From Hofstenia miamia (taxonomy: Eukaryota; Xenacoelomorpha; Acoela), in assembly GCA_004352715.1 (NCBI GenBank), contig SCFE01000066.1, forward strand, positions 510,276 through 574,275: a stretch of 64,000 nt of DNA, given 5' to 3'. The stretch's first letter is position 1. Every line of letters begins with the position of its first letter. Of this stretch, positions 56,813-64,000 are shown piece after piece. A model generated the notes under the pieces. That model did not search any database. It was not told where the DNA came from and worked only from the letters and a program-made list of their open reading frames with translations. Both the position numbers and the translations under genes were made by a program.

Positions 56813-57905
56813 ATGCATATGAAGATATACCTAACACTTGTGTTCGTAGTTTGCGTTTGTGTTTTGTTTCTCAATGATAATGGCGATAAAAAGCAAATTA
56901 GCCTAGTAGTATATGAAGAAAGACCTTTTTTGAAAGATCGACAAACAATCTTAAAGGTGAGATTGTGATAAGTCTTCTATATCTTTATTTTAACTTTAGA
57001 TTAATGATTGTACTTCGTGTAAAGAATACATACAAAGCAAAATGTGTAGACTGGATTCATATGCTAATCGGAAACTGCCATTGGCTCCATCTTTCACGGT
57101 TTCAGTTCCTAAAGCTGAATGGAGTGAGATTTGTTTAATGAAGAAGCGCGTGGTAATCTTCGTTAAGTCATCTTTTAGGAATACACAAGCACGCTCGAAT
57201 ATTAGAATATCATGGGCAAAAAGCTTATCAGTAGAACGCTATATTCACATGTGCTATAAGGTATTTTTTGTAGTTGGTATTATTTCTAACCAAACAATAC
57301 CTGATGATGCTAATCAAGGTGACATTGTTGCTTATAACCTAATCGATAGCTATGCTAACCTCACACTGAAGATTATTGCCGCTTTGCGTGCATCAACAAT
57401 TTTGGAGGCTACATCACTTCCGTCTACATTTTACTTCTTCACTGATGATGATATTGCCATTAATATACCTCTACTCTTTTCTGCACTTAGCCGGTTGCCT
57501 TCTAAACATGTGTACGGAGGATTTCGCTGTCGCCAAAACATGCTCTACCGACGAAAAGCTGGTAAACAAACTGTTAAAAAGTCAGAGTATCAGTGCACCC
57601 ATACTCCAATCTATTGTTGGGGCCACGGCTACTTTCTCAGTGGAGATATTGTCAATGTGCTTTATCGATTCGCAGTAAAGACTCCTTTAATTAAGTTAGA
57701 AGACGTATTTATTGGAATGACGCTCGAGCATTCAAACATATCATTTCTAACATTCAGGCTGGAGATGTATATTCCGTACTATAGGAATAACACATTAGAT
57801 GAGATCAGTAGCAAGTATGCGGTCCATGATTTGAAGCCTAACGAAATCGGTCCGATCACTTCCAAATTCGCTACTTTTAACTTAGATCATTTATCAATTC
57901 TGTAA
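56813..57905 (+). CDS. GT31 beta-1,3-glycosyltransferase (beta-1,3-galactosyltransferase-like)
   Basis: Two coding exons, 56813-56956 and 57000-57905, are separated by a 43-bp GT..AG intron (phase 0) and encode about 349 residues. The protein should sit in the Golgi as a type II membrane enzyme adding a sugar, typically galactose or N-acetylglucosamine, in beta-1,3 linkage. Residues about 5-20 (IYLTLVFVVCVCVLFL) form the signal anchor. Family motifs in order: VKSSFRNTQARSNIRISWA at about 103-121 (usual R..IR.TW), DIVAYNLIDSYANLTLK at about 156-172, the metal-binding FTDDD at about 195-199, GHGYFLSG at about 256-263, and LEDVFIGM at about 281-288. Length and motif spacing are normal. The acceptor at 56999 was chosen because the next candidate, at 57048, would shift the frame. 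Acceptor specificity cannot be read from sequence. Confidence 0.92.
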
Positions 57906-59020
57906 ATAGTTTAATATTTGTACAACTGCTGTGTTTTGTATATATAGTCCTTGTTAATTATTGTACTGAATATAACATTCTACTGCCAATTTTCATTCTC
58001 TTTACTGAGATTTTGGAAATTCTTTTCTTTTTCCGAATTTAGACTGTCTATATATCGTTTGCTAAGAATGTGTCATGGGTAGAAATGTCGAGTAAGTGGT
58101 AGTGATATTTTGGTTAGAAATATGATGCGTTTAGGCTTTCAAACAATGCTCGTTTTAATTCCTTTATTTCATTTTCGTAAATTTGCACATTGTAAAAAGT
58201 ATATAAAATGTTTAAATATTTTGAAGTCGTGTTTCGCTCATAATTAAGTTGGCTACTGATATCTGTAATTATACAAAGAAATTAACATTAATTTTTGATT
58301 TTTTTTCGTATTTTAATAATTCCGTACGCTTCTGTAATATTTATTTGCGTAAATAATATACATTTGACATTTATATCAGTTATCCGATTCGGAGGGCATA
58401 CTGAATCTTACAAAAGACTTCTTTCGCACCAAATCTTTTTCATATGGGCGGAATTGATCTTCTTTTTCATCACTTTCTGCGCTGTAGATACTTGGTAGTT
58501 TAATATCGGTTACTACTAGCATTTCTTCTTTACCTAAGTATAAAGCGTTTCTCTAAGAGTACATGCATCTCAAACAGTTACCTTTTTGTAATAGCAAAGA
58601 CCGGTAGAATAACAGGACAGTTTATACAACGTTTATATATATATGGTGGGAAACCTCGAAAAATTTAGATTGGTTTTAGTGTTCCGTTTAACAGAGATTT
58701 AAAAATTGAATTATTTGCTGATCTAATTTGAGTAAGCCTATTTTTTATACTATTGTATTAATTCGGGGTCTGTTATTCTAGTCGACCTTATATATATGTA
58801 TATATAATCTTCAATAGCTTTATTTGTTTGCATCATGCATATGTACAAATAATATATATACATATTTACAAAAATGTACTAAGAACTTAGATATACATAT
58901 ACTACAAACTAATGTTATATATAATTTATTTATTTAGAGTATTCTATATCTTCAATGTTTAAATGCAAATAATTTTTTGTTTCATACTAGTATAATTGTT
59001 GTGTATATACAACATACTAT
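57906..59020. other. Region between convergent genes (GT31 + and SLC10-like -)
   Basis: It contains both 3' flanks. On the minus strand AATAAATAAA lies at about 58923-58935, roughly 90 bases past the transporter stop, and is a good polyadenylation signal. The short frame 58295-58498 has no domain. Confidence 0.5.
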
Positions 59021-62000
59021 TTAAGAAATATCACCAGTCCCAATTTTGATACCTATTGACTGCCTTCGGGTTTCATAAAATCGTTTGGTGCTTGCTGATG
59101 ACAGAGACAATGTATCGTCGTCTTTTTTCGATAGTGTTCTTTTCGCTACACTTCTGATTATCATGAAAATAGTGTAAATCATCGATGTTAACGCCGTAGT
59201 ACAAATTGCGTAAGGAAGTATAACCTGCAACGTCAATGCTGCGTCGGGGTGGGGGTAACTCATGCGAGTCAGTGCAATTGCTACTAAGATGTTCTGTATC
59301 GACCATTCCGAAATTAGAGTCTTTGCTAAATTATAGTATTGATTAATTTTAAGTACCTTCATAATTTATAAAAATATATTACATTTTATTTGCTTATGCG
59401 ATTCCAAAATGTTTGTGAGAGACTGCTTTAAAGTTCAGGTTTATGGATGCGTTGGTTTGTCTTGATTAGCAAATGTTTGTATTTTCTGTAAGTTTTCTAT
59501 ACCTTTTAAAATCATGTATCAAGAGATACAATTCCGAAATATATGAATGTTTTTTCGACACGTGTAGATATCAGAATTTATCGGAAATGGACTGTAAAAA
59601 TTCAGTTTTGAAAATTAAAGTTCAACCTGTAAATCATCAAAATACGTTGAATGGAATTGATAGTAGTATTGTTTGTAGATTTTACTTAAAATAGAGAACT
59701 TTATATTATAGGGAAGTATTTTATATATTCCGGAATGTTTCACCCAACACAAATATTTTTGTCAAATTCAAGATCTTATTTTCAATTTGAATAGCTTTCT
59801 AAAATTTCCTTCATCGTTTAAATTTTAATAATAGTTCACAATCTTGAAATAATTTAAAGATTACCGTCATTAACATTAGGTTGTGTGATTATGCACACTC
59901 CAATTGCAATTACCAAGCAGAGAATGAAATAGATGCTGACTGCCATGGTTACCTCGTAAGGTTTGTAGAAGAACACAAACCTGTGGGTGTAGATTCCAAA
60001 TATTAGCATGCAGAACCCAATTGAGCAGTTTATTGGCTTCAACAATTCGCCAATTCTAAAATTTTCACTATTTACTTCAATTGTGTAATAATGTATATGT
60101 ACAATTTTTTTCATATATTTTTATATGTTTGAAAATGTAAAGATTATCAAATCGTTGAGAACTTGTTTTTAGAATTTGTGTGTGTGTGTGTGCGTGTTTA
60201 TATGTAGTGGAAATTGGGCTTGGTCATTTGGTCATTAAATACCGACAGTGTCGGATTAACCAAGTGCTATTGTGTTAATCCATCATTGAATACCGACCAA
60301 TCGGTAAAGGTCATTATTTGTTCACAATTCGCGATTTCTTAAATGACTAAAAAAATTCTTCAAATATGTACCTGCGGCACTAAAAATCTTTTCGAAGTAT
60401 ATTATTCTTTGTTGTAGCAAAGATATGTTAATTTTGTGGAACAGTCTAAACTTGCAGAGCTTAAAATATTATTTTTGCAATTATCCTTAAAACTGAAACA
60501 GATTTGCTATTCAATTTAAGGTGATCGTTTGAAAATGTATTCAAGAACCATCAGTGTAAAATACAACATTAAATAATTCATGATTTAGTCAACTGTAGTA
60601 TGGTTTGCACCTGGTGTTAAGTACATCACTTATTCATCAGTGTTTTTAGGAGCCATCCTGTGGAAATTTTATATTATTCCGTTTGGGAATTGGTGAGAAC
60701 GTCGAGCTGACTTTAATACGAATGTTATCTATATCATTCTTTCTTTAATCACAATCCTATTCTTTAAAAACTTATCTATTTATAAACCAATTCCCAAAAA
60801 CTAAGCCGTCAAGGGAATTGCTAAACTTTTCAATAATGCTTTTATTTGTTTGAAACAAAATACATTCTAGTTTTAGATCCATTTGATTATTGTAGTTTAG
60901 CCGAAGACTCATCGATGTTTTTATTAATATTAATTTCATTTATTGTACGAATTTTTCTTACCTGTAAATGACTAAGTTACTGGCAACACGATTGAAAACA
61001 ACTCCAAGAATTATTGGTGACATCATCACAACGTAATTGATTACAAGTGACGTGTAGGGGATGACTAGAATGTCACTATGTGATTGGCGTACTGGTAAAA
61101 CATCAAACAGCTTCTGCGTCGTACACAACGTTGTCGGGATCATGACTGAAATAGATCCTTATTGTTGTATATGTTTGATGCGTAATATAAATACATTGTC
61201 TTATGGCGCATGCCCACTTTCAGTGGTACTCCTATTTTAGTTTTAGCCATACCTATAGAGATAATAGTTGAATAGAGGGAAGTTGTATAACTGAGAGGTT
61301 TGTAGGCTCCAAACAAATAGCCGGCGATGCGACTCAGTCCACCAGTTGGCAATACACTGATGAGCATCAATGTTAGAAAGAAGTCATCTTGAAGCTGCAT
61401 TAATATTGATGCAGTTGCAGCAGCCTATGAGAACCATTGTTACTACGAATATATTTTAATCTGCTTTATATTAGCTCTTTCCTCAAGTGAGGTTTTTACT
61501 AGTCTTTTAAAGTATGTTTAACCTTAAACAGCCTGGCGTCAATTAAAACGAACAAACCGTTTTTGCACATTTTTAAAAATTTTTCCCAAGGCGATTACGA
61601 AATTTGGAAACTGTGAGACATAGACAAATCTATTGGTTCATATGCTTTGAATGTAATGTTGAAAATTTGTATCAAAGTGTATTGAAAATGAACTAATTCT
61701 CATTGAAAATTCCGAATGTTTAGAAATTTTTTGAATTTTCTCCAAAGCAAATTTTCAGGCAAATATAAGGTTTATAACCCGTGGTATCCACAACAAACCT
61801 AAGCGGTATCTTGATATGTAGATATGCCTCCCACGGCCATTGCGATATTTGGACGTCGCGGCGTCAAAAGTAGGGGGGTTAGTTAGGGCCAATAAAATAA
61901 TTAATTCTCCAAAGCGTTTATATGCGAATTGTAGTCGTGTATATTTATCGTATCATTTTAGTAATGATTTTAACACTTTAATAAGTTAGTAATCTATTAG

Positions 62001-62414
62001 TTTCCAAAAAGAGGCGTCAGTCCATCACCCCATTCTTAGCTACGTCCGTGATCATACTTTAAAATTTTAAAATTTTACTTAAAAATGCATGCACTTGAAG
62101 ATTTAACCTTAGAATATTGACCAATGAAATAGGAAATATTAGCTTTGTAGGTTTTTAGAATCTTTCTGAATAGTTGAAATGAACTAAATCCGTTTACGGG
62201 GAATTTCATTTGCATGGTTTCTACAAAAATGTTTCAACATTTCTTAAGCAGCACTATTTCATGATATACTTTGATGTATTAGTCGAGATCTTACAATGGG
62301 ATTAGCTAAATATCGGATCAGGAGCGGTAGCAGATGTGTTCGCCACTGTTCGACATCTTTTTTCCAGCCTCGTGAACTATTCTCAGTTCCGATGATAAAC
62401 GAGTGGATTCCCAC
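59021..62414 (-). CDS. SLC10-like sodium/bile acid-type cotransporter, 5' end not found
   Basis: Four exons join in phase with GT/AG borders: 61394-61253, 61145-60962, 60055-59865 and 59325-59021 (stop). A fifth likely exon, 62414-62295, is 40 open codons with good splice sites and joins in phase 0. SLC10 proteins are plasma-membrane carriers that move bile acids, steroid sulphates or other anions with sodium. Features seen: a membrane segment with the helix break LPTGGLSRIAG (family 'CPGG..SN'); SIISIG-like end followed by MIPTTL (family 'LGMMPL'); hydrophobic helices around YTSLVINYVVMMSPIILGVV, FCMLIFGIYTH and MAVSIYFILCLVIAIGV; and SEWSIQNILVAIAL with a YPHPDAAL loop (family 'ETG.QN.QL....PPE'). 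A Ser/Thr-rich cytoplasmic tail follows. The Cys of CPGG and the Glu-Thr-Gly of the QN motif are altered, so substrate and sodium dependence may differ. The N-terminal helices are missing. Confidence 0.62.
60200..60500 (-). pseudogene. hAT transposase C-terminal fragment inside an SLC10-like intron
   Basis: On the minus strand FEKIFSAAGTYLKNF followed by HLRNREL and a stop (about 60410-60330) matches the hAT dimerisation block ('ErvFSaAG....RNRL'). It lies in the 906-bp intron 60056-60961. Nearby words TACCGAC..GTCGG and ACCGACCAATCGGT at 60241-60305 may be the subterminal part of the element. Confidence 0.55.
61395..62294. other. Probable intron of the SLC10-like gene
   Basis: No domain-bearing frame. 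If the upstream exon 62295-62414 belongs to the transporter, this is a 900-bp intron. Confidence 0.4.
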
Positions 62415-62436
62415 CTAAATAATACAATAATCGCAA

Positions 62437-64000
62437 ATGAGCATTCACAAGTCGTTCGGTGTTTCTCTCTACAATGCTCTCTTGCCAATTAACAGTATCT
62501 ATGTGTATGCAAGGGACGCAATGATGCACTCGACTATCTATCAGCCAACTAAATTCCAAATAAATCACCATCTGAGATTCATTATTTTGGGCAGTTGTGG
62601 GGTAAGCTCTTTAATTTTGTCTTTTAAATTACCCTATGTCAAATACGTGTTTTTTCGTATTTTGTATACATTTTTGCACTGAAATTCTCAATTTAATTTT
62701 ATTATTTCTAACTATTTTTCTTGCATTTAAATGAAACTTACGCATTTGGTTTAGTATCTGCATTTGTTAAAAGTGTTTGCTGTGAAGTCCTTATTTGAGC
62801 TTTAAATATGCAACTTACTGCAATATAATTATAGAATTTTCTGTTATGTTACAATGTCTAGTGCAATAGCATATAATGTTTTAGTTTTTTGCGAACATTG
62901 AGAATAGATTCGTAATTATAAGTGTTTTTACATGTCTGTTTAGGTTGGTAAGAAAACTCTCTTATCTACTTTAACAGACAATTACAACAATTCAGAAGTT
63001 GAACCTAGTGAAATCCTCTCTAAAGCCACCGCAATCCCCGATTCATCAAATTTCATTAAAGTATCAATTGAAACAACCAACTCTTTGGAAAGAACAAACG
63101 CAATTATAAAGGGCTTTTATCGGTAGACCTAGAATGGGCTTAAATTTTGACATCTATATTTAATGAGGCCCTATTAACCATATGCATTAATATTAACAAG
63201 ATCCTTTTGATGGCAATGGAAAACATTGTAATGTAGGTATCAACTAACAATAATGATATTTATTTTTTAGTGTTTTAGCTTGTCTATGACTTTTTGAGTG
63301 ATTAATTACCCTAGTACTTAATGCAAATAGTTTAATGCAAATAGTTGTGCTATTTTGTTTATATATATGACCATATACGCTCATATGTCATGCATTTTCA
63401 AAGTTCATTGCATTAGTACATGGAAATTCTTTAATAAAAAATAAGCCCATTCTTTCAGGGATTTCGACGCTCTGTACTTCGTTTTCAGTCCACAAAATGT
63501 ATTTTCTTGGAATAAAGTTTGTGAATTCGTATACCGTTTTCGGGACCGAGGTCGGCAGTCAACCCCGATTTTCGTTGTCGCCAATAACTTTCAGAATGAT
63601 GAAAAACTAGAGGTAAGTACAACTACTCGTGAATTTCTACTTTTTGCTTGTTTGTGATTTTCTCAGTGGCATTGGTTTTTTTGGCATCAAATCAGTAACT
63701 GTGAAATTTGTAATTTCAACTTCTTGCTCATATCTCATTTCTTGGAGTTTTACATTGTAGACAGTTTTCCAGTTGTGTTCAAATTAAGTTCCGCATGTGC
63801 TTATTTTGCTTCGAATATTAAATTTAGATTAGAATTATCCCGTAAATGTTTCCAAGTTTACATTTTTCATATCAGTTTTGTTATTGAGTATACTTACATT
63901 TCTCACAAATATTTCTATTTAGTCAGATTTCGACATGGAAAGCGTGCGTCGATTTTGTGAAGCTTTCAAAGTGCCTCTAGTTGAATGCGATCTTCTTAAC
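62437..64000 (+). CDS. Ras-like small GTPase with degraded G motifs, 3' partial
   Basis: Four exons join in phase: 62437-62601, 62944-63122, 63459-63612 and 63923 to the window end, with GT/AG introns of 342, 336 and 310 bp. The first ATG of the open frame (62437) is used; ATGs at 62521/62524 would give a shorter lead. Domain landmarks: strand 1 and P-loop FIILGSCGVGKKTLLSTL, with Lys where Ser/Thr normally binds magnesium; strands 2-3 VSIETTNSLERTNAIIKGFY, where 'D.AG' is absent; DFDALYFVFSPQNVFSW, the usual 'aDa.vlVfS'; IFVVANNFQNDEKL in place of 'vGNK.D'; and VRRFCEAFKVPLVECDLLN, where 'ETSA' would be expected. The arrangement recalls Rhes/RASD- or Di-Ras-like proteins. The missing G2-G4 residues suggest weak or no GTP hydrolysis. 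The end of the gene lies outside the window. Confidence 0.7.

Noticed and set aside
57376-57678. 100-codon second frame inside the GT31 gene
   Set aside because: Overlaps the conserved catalytic region in another frame and has no motif of its own.
62383-62571. 62-codon minus-strand frame opposite the first GTPase exon
   Set aside because: Its end overlaps the proposed transporter exon in another frame, and the rest mirrors the GTPase coding exon; no independent support.
1-64000. CRISPR arrays, operons, ribosome binding sites, rRNA
   Set aside because: Nothing with regularly spaced repeats or prokaryotic gene organisation; introns and transposon types show this is animal nuclear DNA.

Overview
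The window is nuclear DNA of an animal, most likely an invertebrate. It is roughly two-thirds A+T by eye. Its genes are split by introns with GT/AG borders, and most of the rest is transposon debris of animal families: Tc1, mariner, piggyBac, hAT, P/THAP9, Harbinger MITEs, CR1-like and site-specific RLE-type non-LTR elements. I cannot name the species. Five N runs (1722-1960, 13453-13473, 15078-15609, 25221-25237 and a single N at 37173) mark scaffold joins. Three of the short ones are flanked by duplicated sequence that is probably an assembly artefact.

Four host genes are supported. EIPR1 (11247-12302, +) is a WD-repeat protein of the GARP/EARP tethering complexes with an uninterrupted coding exon. 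A GT31 beta-1,3-glycosyltransferase (56813-57905, +) has two coding exons and a 43-bp intron. An SLC10-like sodium/solute transporter (59021 to about 62414, -) has four well-joined exons plus one probable upstream exon. A Ras-like GTPase with degraded G motifs (62437 to the window end, +) is cut off by the window edge. The last two are divergent and tightly packed, and the missing 5' part of the transporter would have to overlap the GTPase gene.

Layout. 1-4.3 kb: interleaved inverted repeats, a CR1-like tail and a pair of distant inverted repeats. 6.0-8.7 kb: a P-type transposon relic with THAP domain. 11-12.3 kb: EIPR1. 14.2-14.6 kb: a Harbinger-type MITE. 15.0-18.6 kb: TAA microsatellite, then two copies of an RLE non-LTR element. 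19.2-19.9 kb: another RT relic. 20-27 kb: mostly unrecognised, with a mariner-type relic and TA microsatellites. 27.3-31.7 kb: a broken Tc1 relic, then a non-LTR element split by an apparently intact Tc1 element. 32.4-34.8 kb: a piggyBac element with TTAA borders. 36.0-39.9 kb: a duplicated assembly segment and a hAT element carrying a nested hAT MITE. 40-47 kb: no recognisable gene. 47.1-51.9 kb: hAT, mariner and Tc relics, including a 1.1-kb tandem duplication. 52.2-53.1 kb: 5'-truncated CR1. 55.5-56.6 kb: second P-type relic. 56.8-64.0 kb: gene-bearing segment.

The four host genes do not form an obvious pathway. The strongest leads are the intact Tc1 copy with D-35-E spacing, the GTPase lacking canonical G3/G4 motifs, acceptor-like sites 20-36 bases upstream of two start codons (possible spliced-leader addition), and the RLE element associated with TAA repeats.
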